From the NCBI GenBank assembly GCA_023266795.1, contig JAHFPI010000040.1, forward strand, positions 1-12,546: DNA of 12,546 bases. The letters are read 5' to 3'. This document shows positions 1 through 8,851 of this stretch, one piece after another (the stretch's first letter is position 1; every line of letters starts with the position of its first letter). The notes beneath the pieces are model-generated. The model worked only from the letters and a program-made list of their open reading frames with translations, had not been told where the DNA came from and ran no database searches. The translations under genes were made by a program, and so were the position numbers. This DNA is from Rhodospirillales bacterium (lineage in GTDB: Bacteria; Pseudomonadota; Alphaproteobacteria; Micavibrionales; UBA2020).

Positions 1-548
1 GCCCGCTGCACGAGGATGGCGAGACGGCCGCCGCCGCTGTGACCCGCGAATATCTGCTGGATGCGGGGGAATATCAGGGGGCGCATATCCTGAGCGTCTA
101 TGGCGGAAAAATCACCACCTTCCGCAAGCTGGCCGAGCATACGGGCGAGAAAGTGGTCGCCCTGCTGGGGCGCGGACGGAAGAACTGGACGGAAAACGCG
201 CCGCTGCCGGGCGGGGAGGGCTCCGCCGCCAATTTCGAGACGTTTTACAAGACGATGCGGCGGGAATATAACTGGCTGCCGGAAGCGCTGGTTTACCGCT
301 ATGCCCGCGCTTACGGCGCGCGGTCGCGCGAATTCCTGCGCGGCTTCAAACGGCTGCCGGATCTGGGCGAGCATCTGGGCGACGGCGTGTACGAGGTCGA
401 GATTTCCTATCTGGTCAACGTCGAATGGGCGCTGACGCTCGATGACATCCTGTGGCGCCGCTCCAAGCTGGGGTTGCATACCTCCGTCGAGACGCAGAAG
501 AATATCAAGAAGATGCTGAAGAAGATTTTGACCAAAAAAGAAGAGTGA
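1..548 (+). CDS. glpD: Aerobic glycerol-3-phosphate dehydrogenase, C-terminal part (5' end outside window)
   Basis: This is the last 181 residues of a membrane-associated FAD enzyme that oxidises sn-glycerol 3-phosphate to dihydroxyacetone phosphate and passes electrons to quinone. The frame is open from base 3, so the gene begins upstream of the window. The stretch TREYLLDAGEYQGAHILSVY followed by GGKITTFRKLAEH matches the conserved end of the FAD-binding domain of GlpD (E. coli: TRDYTLD...LLSVFGGKLTTYRKLAEH). The remainder is the helical C-terminal cap domain, ending in a lysine-rich tail. The stop is TGA at 546-548. glpK starts 7 nt later, so the two genes almost certainly share a transcript and act consecutively in glycerol use. 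No internal frameshift is seen. A GTG at 39 could be mistaken for a start, but homology continues upstream of it. Confidence 0.93.
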   Translation, partial: PLHEDGETAAAAVTREYLLDAGEYQGAHILSVYGGKITTFRKLAEHTGEKVVALLGRGRKNWTENAPLPGGEGSAANFETFYKTMRREYNWLPEALVYRYARAYGARSREFLRGFKRLPDLGEHLGDGVYEVEISYLVNVEWALTLDDILWRRSKLGLHTSVETQKNIKKMLKKILTKKEE

Positions 549-555
549 GGCTGTC

Positions 556-2034
556 ATGGCGCAGCAATACATCCTCGCGATCGATCAGGGAACGACCAGC
601 AGCCGCGCGATTTTGTTTGACCTTCAGGGAAATATCGAAGGCGTCGCGCAGCAGGAATTAACGCTGCATTATCCGCACAACGGCTGGGTGGAACAGGATC
701 CGGAGGACATCTGGCGGGATACGCAGGCCGTCTGCCGCGATGTGCTGGAGCAGAGCGACGTCAGGCCTGTGCAGGTTCTGGCCATCGGCATCACCAACCA
801 GCGCGAAACGACGGTAGTGTGGGACCGCGCTACGGGAAAGCCGCTGTATAACGCCATCGTCTGGCAGGATCGGCGCACGGCGGAGCTCTGCCAGTCCCTG
901 AAAAAACACGAAAGCATGGTGCAGCAGAAAACCGGCCTGCTGCTCGATCCGTATTTCTCCGGCACGAAAATAAAATGGATTTTGGATAACGTGCCCGGAG
1001 CGCGGGAGAAAGCCAAGCGGGGCGAACTTGCTTTCGGCACCATCGACAGCTTCCTGCTCTGGCGGCTGACCGGCGGGAAGGTGCATGCCACCGACGTCAC
1101 CAACGCCTCGCGGACACTGATTTATAATATCGTCAAACAGGAATGGGACAGCGAGCTGCTGGCGATGCTGGATATTCCGCGCTCCATGCTGCCGGAGGTG
1201 AAGGACAACAGCTGCCTGTTCGGCAAGACGACGGCGGATTTTCTGGGCGCGGAAATTCCTGTTACCGGCATGGCGGGGGATCAGCAGGCGGCGCTGGTTG
1301 GGCAGGCCTGTTTCAATGCGGGCATGGTCAAGAGCACCTATGGCACCGGCTGTTTCGCCCTCATGAACATCGGCAAAAATTTCCGCGTCTCCAAAAATAA
1401 AATGCTGACGACGGTCGGCTATCGCCTCAACGGGGAAGTCACCTACGCCCTCGAAGGCTCCATTTTTTCGGCGGGGTCGGCGGTGCAGTGGCTGCGCGAC
1501 GGCCTCGGCATCATCAAAGCGGCGGCGGAGACGGAGGCACTGGCACAATCCGTTCCCGACAACGGCGGCGTTTATATGGTGCCGGGCTTCACCGGCCTCG
1601 GCGCGCCTTACTGGAATCCGCAGGCGCGCGGCGCGCTGCTCGGCCTGACGCGCGGCACGACGGCGGCGCATATCGTCCGCGCCGCGCTGGAGGCGCAGGC
1701 CTACCAGACACAGGATTTGCTGCGGGCGATGGCGGAGGACGCGGGCGCACCCATCGCCGAAATCCGCGTCGACGGCGGCATGGCGAAGAACGGCTGGGTC
1801 TGCCAGTTTCTGGCTGATATAACCGCGACGCCGGTGCTGCGCCCCGCCATCACCGAAACCACGGCCCTCGGCGCGGCCTATCTGGCGGGATTGCAGGCGG
1901 GCGCGTTTACTTCACTGGAAGAAATCGGGAAGGGATGGAACTGCGAACACCGCTTCATCCCGTCCATGCCGCCGGAAACCCAACAAAAACTTTATGCGGG
2001 TTGGCAGCATGCGGTGAGGCAGGTATTGGCGTGA
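556..2034 (+). CDS. glpK: Glycerol kinase
   Basis: ATP-dependent phosphorylation of glycerol to sn-glycerol 3-phosphate in the cytosol, feeding the GlpD step encoded just upstream. The protein has 492 residues (E. coli GlpK 502) and two FGGY actin-fold domains. Visible landmarks are the phosphate loop DQGTTSSRA (residues 10-18), GITNQRET with the glycerol-binding R83 and E84, AIVWQDRRT, TDVTNASRT, the catalytic Asp D242 in GMAGDQQAA, STYGTGCF, FTGLGAPYWNP and VDGGMAKN near the ATP site. The ATG start is preceded by GTGAGG overlapping the glpD stop. The E. coli loop that binds the inhibitor fructose 1,6-bisphosphate (GGKGGTR just before the catalytic Asp) is not present: here the segment reads TTADFLGAEIP. 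The C-terminal surface used for EIIA-Glc binding in enterics is also unlike the E. coli sequence. Regulation therefore probably differs from E. coli; this last point is inference. Confidence 0.97.
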   Translation: MAQQYILAIDQGTTSSRAILFDLQGNIEGVAQQELTLHYPHNGWVEQDPEDIWRDTQAVCRDVLEQSDVRPVQVLAIGITNQRETTVVWDRATGKPLYNAIVWQDRRTAELCQSLKKHESMVQQKTGLLLDPYFSGTKIKWILDNVPGAREKAKRGELAFGTIDSFLLWRLTGGKVHATDVTNASRTLIYNIVKQEWDSELLAMLDIPRSMLPEVKDNSCLFGKTTADFLGAEIPVTGMAGDQQAALVGQACFNAGMVKSTYGTGCFALMNIGKNFRVSKNKMLTTVGYRLNGEVTYALEGSIFSAGSAVQWLRDGLGIIKAAAETEALAQSVPDNGGVYMVPGFTGLGAPYWNPQARGALLGLTRGTTAAHIVRAALEAQAYQTQDLLRAMAEDAGAPIAEIRVDGGMAKNGWVCQFLADITATPVLRPAITETTALGAAYLAGLQAGAFTSLEEIGKGWNCEHRFIPSMPPETQQKLYAGWQHAVRQVLA

Positions 2035-2047
2035 TTACCGATTGATT

Positions 2048-2073
2048 TTCTTCTCTCGTAAGCGGGAGAAGAA
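2048..2073. repeat. Hairpin just after glpK
   Basis: TTCTTCTC TCG and CGG GAGAAGAA form an 11-bp stem with one G-T pair around a TAAG loop, 14 nt after the glpK stop. It could end glpK transcripts, but neither side has a clear T tract, so a classical intrinsic terminator is not supported. The CTC...GCGGGAG core resembles the hairpins inside the MITE-like element at 10462-10646, so it may be a relic of a dispersed palindromic repeat. Confidence 0.45.
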
Positions 2074-2091
2074 GAAGCGGCGCATTTCAAT

Positions 2092-2331
2092 TTACTCTGA
2101 CCCCTTTGATCTTGGACCCCTTTGATCTTGATTACTTGAATCTAAATATTCGGGGATAATACCATTATATATCCAGGAAGCCAGATCTGAACCACTCTTA
2201 TAATAAGCAGGAAGGTTGCCGGAATCCAAAAAAGTATAATAGAGGTTTGTGGAAGACCAATGACGCCTATAGCCTAAGTAGCTGCTTATCTCATTATCGG
2301 CTTCACCCTTGAGATCATCGTAGATAGACAT
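2092..2331 (-). CDS. Small hypothetical protein with repeat-derived C-terminus
   Basis: A 79-residue protein of no recognised family, rich in Tyr, Ser and Asp, without signal peptide or membrane segment. It starts at ATG 2331, 3 nt after the stop of the 263-residue gene upstream, with AAGGA (inside the end of that gene) as ribosome-binding site about 10 nt before the ATG. Translational coupling and a shared transcript are therefore likely. The last 12 codons (DQRGPRSKGSE and stop) are encoded entirely by the tandem 16-bp repeat at 2099-2130 and its flank. The natural C-terminus was therefore probably replaced when the repeat arrived or expanded. Base composition is lower in GC than in the flanking glpK and secA. 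Function unknown; the gene may be partly degraded. Confidence 0.55.
   Translation of the reverse strand: MSIYDDLKGEADNEISSYLGYRRHWSSTNLYYTFLDSGNLPAYYKSGSDLASWIYNGIIPEYLDSSNQDQRGPRSKGSE
2099..2130. repeat. Perfect tandem duplication of a 16-bp unit
   Basis: GACCCCTTTGATCTTG occurs twice head to tail without a mismatch. Together with the adjoining ATTTCAATTTACTCT it resembles a short sequence (TTTACTCTGACCCC) that I recall as recurrent beside transposase or REP-type elements in many genomes; that link is from memory and unverified. Read on the minus strand, the repeat provides the last sense codons and stop of the 79-residue gene. Confidence 0.8.
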
Positions 2332-2334
2332 CGT

Positions 2335-3126
2335 TTATTTTCCTTCTTTTAAGCTTTCTAACAATATTTTAGAATATTTTCTGGCAATCTCAGGCTCCGG
2401 CCGTACATCCCCCTTCATAAAGGGACGCAGAGCGCCTCGTGTGCTATCTTCTATCTGACGAATAAACTCTTCTTGGTTGTTAGACGGCACGAAACCCACG
2501 GTAGCCCTCCCCGACCCCCCAGCGCCGCCCATGACTCTGAAAAAATCTTGTTTCAGGGAGTTTTTATCTGTTTGCCCTTTAATATACTGTATCTCTCTAT
2601 CGAGTTCTGTTGGATACATTTTAGTAAATGCAGATGCCCAATGTGTTTTATAGAAAGCTGCCTGCACGAAACTTTTTCCATCTTTTGTTTTTTGTAAACT
2701 AAACACAATTTTTATCATATGCGGATTAGTCTCGAACGTATAAGAATCACCTTCTCTCGCAATAAGAACACCATTATCTCCAAATTTTTTATGAAACCCT
2801 TCCTCAAAAATCTTACGCACGATACGGGTAAAATCTTCGTCTGTAAATTTTACTTCAACGGGAATGACTGAGAAGTCGCTGATAGGGCTGAGCTCACTAC
2901 CGCCGAGCGGATAACGATGGGCAGGATTACTGATTTGCGCCTCTATGGCGATAACGTCAAAATAGCGGGGCGCGCCATAAAGGCGAAGGTCACCAGGCTT
3001 AAGCTCTTCTTCAAAACAAAAAGCACAACGATCATGGCTCCTGTTAATAATCCCCGTCACGACGAGGGCAGCCATGATAGCCACAACTCCTAAAAGTCCA
3101 AAAAACGTTTTTGATTTTAATACCAC
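2335..3126 (-). CDS. Membrane-anchored hypothetical protein with CxxC
   Basis: 263 residues, no family recognised. A single hydrophobic segment (about residues 8-27) after a short basic N-terminus suggests an uncleaved N-terminal anchor with the rest outside the cytoplasmic membrane. A CAFC pair (C34, C37) directly follows the anchor and could bind metal or form a disulfide. The rest is a mixed soluble region with a glycine-rich stretch (MGGAGGSGRA) near residue 205 and a charged C-terminus. The start is GTG at 3126, chosen because GGGGAAGG lies 7 nt upstream; the next Met is inside the membrane segment. It heads a two-gene unit with the 79-residue protein (3-nt gap). GC content is visibly lower than in flanking core genes, consistent with horizontal acquisition. 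Function unknown. Confidence 0.7.
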   Translation of the reverse strand: MVLKSKTFFGLLGVVAIMAALVVTGIINRSHDRCAFCFEEELKPGDLRLYGAPRYFDVIAIEAQISNPAHRYPLGGSELSPISDFSVIPVEVKFTDEDFTRIVRKIFEEGFHKKFGDNGVLIAREGDSYTFETNPHMIKIVFSLQKTKDGKSFVQAAFYKTHWASAFTKMYPTELDREIQYIKGQTDKNSLKQDFFRVMGGAGGSGRATVGFVPSNNQEEFIRQIEDSTRGALRPFMKGDVRPEPEIARKYSKILLESLKEGK

Positions 3127-3450
3127 CCGAAAACCTTCCCCGAAAATAATTCTTCGCCCAAAACCTTACAATGTTTAGAAATAATTAAAAGCCGGTTTCT
3201 GCGCTTCCTTCCCCTAATCCGGAATTTATTTTTGTTTTGCATACAGCCGTATGAACCTTCCCAAATCTGGTAAAAATCCCCATAAGATAATGCGTAACGA
3301 GGGGGGGCAGAATAGGAACAATAATGGTGCTTAATTTATAGACCCCCTCATTTTGTCTCTTGCCGCCGGGGCGCTGATCGTCAATGGGGGCAGCGTAAAA
3401 TTGAATCTGTCTGAAATAAAACAGCAACATTCCAATCCCCATAATTTCTG

Positions 3451-3480
3451 CGGGAACACTCGGGAACACGCGGGAACGGG
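3451..3480. repeat. Three short tandem repeats, CGGGAACRC type
   Basis: CGGGAACACT, CGGGAACACG and CGGGAACGGG follow one another directly, sharing CGGGAAC. The units have no spacers, so this is not a CRISPR. It could be a slippage-prone microsatellite or a cluster of protein-binding sites. Confidence 0.6.
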
Positions 3481-3571
3481 GCAAAAGAAAATTCAAAAGT
3501 TTTTTTCTCGATCATGTCTCTGGTTTTTCAGCGGAAATTTATTTTCCGCCGGAGCGTTTCAGGATTTTTCG

Positions 3572-3600
3572 TTGACAAGAGGGGAACATTTCTGTACAAA
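3572..3600 (+). promoter_or_regulatory. Putative sigma70 promoter with no obvious gene
   Basis: TTGACA (3572-3577) and TACAAA (3595-3600) are separated by exactly 17 bp. The expected start of transcription is near 3607. The only thing downstream on this strand is a 9-codon open frame (ATG at 3608, MLAKCRWAG) and then the hairpin terminator at 3642-3673. Any product would be an RNA of roughly 70 nt. Confidence 0.4.
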
Positions 3601-3641
3601 TATAGTCATGCTCGCGAAGTGTCGCTGGGCTGGATGAATAA

Positions 3642-3673
3642 AAAAACGCGGTTCCTTTTCGGGCCGCGTTTTT
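3642..3673 (-). terminator. Rho-independent terminator of the secA/HD-GYP transcript (probably bidirectional)
   Basis: AAAAACGCGG and CCGCGTTTTT form a perfect 10-bp stem around a 12-nt loop. On the minus strand it is followed by an unbroken run of T, and it lies about 35 nt past the HD-GYP stop, as expected for that operon. On the plus strand it is followed by GTTTTG, so it can also stop transcription from the promoter at 3572. Confidence 0.85.
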
Positions 3674-3707
3674 GTTTTGTGGCTCTACTATCGTCCGTGT
3701 TCCGCGC

Positions 3708-4331
3708 CTACCCGCCCCGTCTGTAACTATCCGGATCGAGGAGTTGGGGGCGGTTGGTGTAGATTTCGATGCAGGCGTCGACGACGGCGGCGTCGTATTT
3801 GGTGTTCTTGTGGTTCTTGATTTCCTCGAGCGCGGTGGCGATGGGCAGGGCCTTGCGCCACGGGCGGTCGGAGGTCATGGAGTCGACGATGTCGGCGACG
3901 GCGATGATCCGCGCCTCGAGGATGATGTCCTCGCCGCTGATGCCGCCGGGATAGCCGGAGCCGTCGAGCCTCTCGTGGTGCTGCAATATCATCCGTCCGA
4001 CCGGCCACGGGAACTCGATGCTTTTCAGGATCTGGTAGCCGTGGACGGGATGCTGTTTCATGATCTCGTATTCCTGTGCCGTCAGCCGGCCCGGCTTGTT
4101 GAGGATTTCCGAGGGGATGCGGATGATGCCGAAATCATGCAGCGTGGCGCCGATGCGCAGGCCGTCGACGATATCGACGTCCAGCCCCATCACCTGGCCG
4201 ATCGTCCTTGAGAGCTGGGCGACGTTATGCTGGTGCCCGGGCGTGTAGGATTCTTTTAATCCTATTGTATCCGACAGGGTGCGGACGGCCTGATACAGGC
4301 TCAAAACAACTTGTTCTTTTGTGACGGTCAT
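3708..4331 (-). CDS. HD-GYP domain protein, putative cyclic-di-GMP phosphodiesterase
   Basis: A 207-residue protein consisting almost only of an HD-GYP domain, the metal-dependent phosphodiesterase type that breaks down the second messenger cyclic-di-GMP. Visible motifs are H33, the metal pair H65-D66 in LHDFGIIRIP, H94 in QHPVHG, HHE at 118-120, and DGSGYPGG at 123-130 (the GYP signature), then ARIIAVADIVDSM. The common HDxGK lysine is Ile here (residue 69), so activity may be altered. There is no receiver, PAS or membrane domain before it, unlike many family members, so it is a minimal cytosolic enzyme or binding protein. ATG at 4331 has GAGAGGGAA about 10 nt upstream. It lies 23 nt after the secA stop with no terminator between, so it is probably co-transcribed with secA and ended by the terminator at 3642-3673. 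Family assignment is firm; enzymatic activity is inferred. Confidence 0.88.
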   Translation of the reverse strand: MTVTKEQVVLSLYQAVRTLSDTIGLKESYTPGHQHNVAQLSRTIGQVMGLDVDIVDGLRIGATLHDFGIIRIPSEILNKPGRLTAQEYEIMKQHPVHGYQILKSIEFPWPVGRMILQHHERLDGSGYPGGISGEDIILEARIIAVADIVDSMTSDRPWRKALPIATALEEIKNHKNTKYDAAVVDACIEIYTNRPQLLDPDSYRRGG

Positions 4332-4354
4332 GATGCGTGTTCCCTCTCAGGATA

Positions 4355-7051
<2,697 letters not shown>

Positions 7052-7088
7052 TATACGTAAACCTCTATTATTCTTTTTATTCCATTGA

Positions 7089-7116
7089 GATATAAAGAAG
7101 ATTGTTCCTATGTCAA
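7089..7116 (-). promoter_or_regulatory. Putative secA promoter
   Basis: On the minus strand a perfect -35 box TTGACA (7116-7111) is followed after 16 bp by TATATC (7094-7089). Transcription would begin near 7082, leaving a leader of about 30 nt before the secA ATG. Confidence 0.6.
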
Positions 7117-7140
7117 TGCAGGCTTTTTGCTAAATGGTAC

Positions 7141-7170
7141 TTGATATGCGAACGGGAAAAGCCTTATATA
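7141..7170 (+). promoter_or_regulatory. Putative promoter of the parvulin gene
   Basis: TTGATA (7141-7146) and TATATA (7165-7170) are 18 bp apart, in the divergent gap between secA and the parvulin gene. The predicted start near 7177 gives a leader of about 70 nt that contains the hairpin at 7189-7208. Confidence 0.5.
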
Positions 7171-7188
7171 CTCCGTGGAAGCTTTTAT

Positions 7189-7208
7189 AACAGCGTGGAA
7201 ACGCTGTT
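7189..7208 (+). promoter_or_regulatory. Leader hairpin with GNRA-type loop
   Basis: AACAGCGT and ACGCTGTT form a perfect 8-bp stem closed by GGAA, which fits the stable GNRA tetraloop pattern. It lies in the predicted 5' untranslated leader of the parvulin gene, about 40 nt before the ATG, and has no T tract. It may stabilise the mRNA or be a repressor site in DNA form. Confidence 0.45.
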
Positions 7209-7249
7209 GGAAGATTGATGTGTAAAATATATCCTTAGGAGAATATGTA

Positions 7250-8110
7250 ATGTTAACGCAAACAAGCAAAATGGGATTTGCCGCGATAGCTGTTGCAGCG
7301 ATGGCTGTAATGGCGGCACCGACGCTGGCTCAGGCCAAAGCAGATGATAATGTTGTCGTGGCCGTTGTTAATGGCAACAAAATTCTTAAAAAAGACGTTT
7401 TGGGCGCCCTTAAAACGATCCCTGTGAAGGAAGAGGATACCGCGAAGGTATTTCCGATCGTGGTCGACCAGATGATCAACGAGAAGCTGATCGACACTGA
7501 AACAGCTAAAGCAAACATCGAAAAAGATCCGGTGTTCGTGCAGCGTCTGGAAGCGGCGAAAGCGCAGTTGATCAAGACGGTATATCTGGAAAATTATCTG
7601 AAAGATAAAGTGAACGACAAGACCGTTAAAGCCGAGTACGACAAATTCAAAAAAGACAACAAAGGCAAGATTGAAGTTCATGCCCGGCACATTCTCGTCA
7701 AGACCGAGGAAGAAGCCAAACAGGTCATTAAAGATCTGGATAACGGCGCGAAGTTCGAAGATCTTGCCAAAGAGCGTTCTTCGGGTCCGACGGCTAAAAA
7801 CGGCGGTGATATCGGCTACTTTGCCAAGGGTGAGCTGGTTCCTGAATTCAGCGACGCTGCGTTCAACCTGAAGCCCGGCAACTACACGAAAGAGCCTGTC
7901 AAAAGCCAGTTTGGCTGGCATGTCATCTATGTTCAGGACAAACGCGAGCGCGTTGTTCCCGACATGAACAAGGAAGTTGAGTCAGACATCCGCAACAAGC
8001 TTGGTCAGGAAGCCGTTCAGAAACTGGTGGAAGGTCTCCGCGCAAAAGCGGATATCAAGCACTTTGACATGGATGGCAAACCGGTTGAAGAAACGACAAA
8101 AAAGAACTGA
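7250..8110 (+). CDS. Periplasmic parvulin-type peptidyl-prolyl cis-trans isomerase (PpiC/PrsA/SurA-like)
   Basis: A secreted foldase of 286 residues that catalyses cis-trans isomerisation of Xaa-Pro bonds in exported proteins. Residues 1 to about 29 form a Sec signal peptide (basic start, alanine-rich core, ALA-like cleavage region TLAQA). A SurA/PrsA-like N-terminal helical chaperone region spans about 36-130. The parvulin domain (about 142-232) has HARHILV (144-150), the PPIC signature from F169 to G189 (FEDLAKERSSGPTAKNGGDI plus G), and FGWHVIYV (221-228). A charged helical C-terminal segment follows. ATG 7250 has TTAGGAG 7 nt upstream. It faces away from secA, and secA exports such proteins, so the pair is functionally related. 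It is followed by the terminator at 8157-8199. No lipoprotein cysteine is seen, so it is expected to be soluble in the periplasm. Confidence 0.93.
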   Translation: MLTQTSKMGFAAIAVAAMAVMAAPTLAQAKADDNVVVAVVNGNKILKKDVLGALKTIPVKEEDTAKVFPIVVDQMINEKLIDTETAKANIEKDPVFVQRLEAAKAQLIKTVYLENYLKDKVNDKTVKAEYDKFKKDNKGKIEVHARHILVKTEEEAKQVIKDLDNGAKFEDLAKERSSGPTAKNGGDIGYFAKGELVPEFSDAAFNLKPGNYTKEPVKSQFGWHVIYVQDKRERVVPDMNKEVESDIRNKLGQEAVQKLVEGLRAKADIKHFDMDGKPVEETTKKN

Positions 8111-8156
8111 TTAAAGGCATAAAAACAAGCCTTTAATACGCTATCTATAAAAATAT

Positions 8157-8199
8157 AAAACGAGTCAATGGGTTGTGCCTGTTGACTCGTTTTGTTTTT
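8157..8199 (+). terminator. Rho-independent terminator after the parvulin gene
   Basis: AAAACGAGTCAA (8157-8168) and TTGACTCGTTTT (8182-8193) form a perfect 12-bp stem with a 13-nt loop, followed by GTTTTT. A weaker 8-bp stem TTAAAGGC/GCCTTTAA lies just upstream at 8111-8136, directly after the stop codon, and lacks a T tract. Its right arm overlaps the -35 box of the next promoter. Confidence 0.88.
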
Positions 8200-8210
8200 A
8201 TCGCGATAAT
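8182..8210 (+). promoter_or_regulatory. Putative promoter of the exonuclease-mutT-methyltransferase operon
   Basis: TTGACT (8182-8187) and GATAAT (8205-8210), each one base off consensus, are exactly 17 bp apart. The -35 box is part of the right arm of the preceding terminator stem. A 10-bp palindrome TATCGCGATA (8199-8208) overlaps the -10 box and could be an operator. Transcription would start near 8217. Confidence 0.6.
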
Positions 8211-8247
8211 CGTAACACTCTCCGGATTTTTAAAAAAAAGGCGTGCA

Positions 8248-8850
8248 ATGCAGCGTGAAATCGTTCTGGACATTGAAGCCACTGGTTTTTTGACTGAGGA
8301 AGGTCACCGCATTGTCGAGGTGACGGCAGTAGAAATAAAGGGGCGCAAGCTGACCGGGCGGGAGCTTCATGTGCTGGTCAATCCCGACCGCGACATCCCT
8401 GCCGACAGCACCCGCGTTCACGGTATTACAAACAAAAAAGTGGCGGACAAGCCTTTCTTTGCCGCTATTGCCAAGGAACTCCGGGATTTTATCGGTGATT
8501 CTCCCATCATTATCACCTGCCGCACAAAAGAGAATAACTATGTTCTGGATGTGGCCTTCCTGAACATGGAGATGAAAATGGCAGGTTTTGCGCCATACAA
8601 GGACTCACAGTGGGTGAACGTTCGCCGTTGGTCCGAAGCCATGTTCGGGGATGACAATGCAAGCCTTGACCGGGTGCTTGACCATTACAAAATTGATCGT
8701 TCAGAGCGTGATAAAAAAGGCCACAGCGCCACGCTGGATGCGCGTTTGCTGGCGGTTGTGTATCCAAAACTTCTCGCGGATTACAGGAAATTCGTTGAAA
8801 AGCAGAAAAAGCCTGATGTAATTCATAGAATAAAACCGTCCCAGCCCTGA
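8248..8850 (+). CDS. DnaQ-type 3'-5' exonuclease, short divergent form
   Basis: 200 residues, a DEDDh exonuclease related to the proofreading epsilon subunit of DNA polymerase III. The five catalytic residues are all visible: D8 and E10 in VLDIEATGF, D101 in YVLDVAFLNMEM, H159 and D164 in GHSATLDARLLAVVY. GHRIVEVTAVE and DSTRVHGITNKKVADKPF also match the family. Two oddities stand out. The usual IHNAxFD of motif II is replaced by a longer stretch (ITCRTKENNYVLD). The protein ends about 20 residues after the exonuclease fold, with no clear QxSLPL-like clamp motif or polymerase-binding C-terminus (E. coli epsilon 243 residues). It may therefore act as a stand-alone exonuclease and the true epsilon may be elsewhere. 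ATG 8248 with AAGG 6 nt before is preferred over a TTG at 8173, which lies inside the terminator loop. mutT follows after 1 nt. Confidence 0.85.
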   Translation: MQREIVLDIEATGFLTEEGHRIVEVTAVEIKGRKLTGRELHVLVNPDRDIPADSTRVHGITNKKVADKPFFAAIAKELRDFIGDSPIIITCRTKENNYVLDVAFLNMEMKMAGFAPYKDSQWVNVRRWSEAMFGDDNASLDRVLDHYKIDRSERDKKGHSATLDARLLAVVYPKLLADYRKFVEKQKKPDVIHRIKPSQP

Positions 8851-8851
8851 T

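Larger units (their letters stand above)
3127..3707. other. Gene-free, AT-richer intergenic region
   Basis: No convincing gene is found between the 263-residue gene and the HD-GYP gene. Short open frames on both strands lack ribosome-binding sites and protein-like composition. The region holds three 10-bp repeats (3451-3480), a small 7-bp hairpin GCGGAAA/TTTCCGC (3531-3549), a plus-strand promoter-like pair (3572-3600) and a strong hairpin terminator (3642-3673). Confidence 0.7.

Noticed and set aside
658..1671. Minus-strand open frame of 337 codons opposite glpK
   Set aside because: Shadow frame: arginine-rich translation without motifs, fully inside a well-supported gene.
3143..3171. Possible minus-strand promoter TTGTAA-17-TATTTT for the 263-residue gene
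   Set aside because: Both boxes are weak, and the implied start would remove part of the ribosome-binding site at 3134-3141.
3451..3480. CRISPR array
   Set aside because: Repeat units are 10 bp and directly adjacent, with no spacers and no cas genes in the window.
3185..3496. Minus-strand 103-codon frame and plus-strand frames in the 3127-3707 gap
   Set aside because: No ribosome-binding site, no recognisable domain, and the frames cross repeats and hairpins. Treated as chance.
8111..8136. First hairpin after the parvulin stop as the main terminator
   Set aside because: The stem is AT-rich and not followed by a T tract; the stem at 8157-8193 is much stronger.
8173..8247. Upstream TTG start adding 25 residues with a hydrophobic stretch to the exonuclease
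   Set aside because: It lies in the loop of the terminator and upstream of the likely transcription start near 8217. The DnaQ-like fold begins right at the ATG at 8248.
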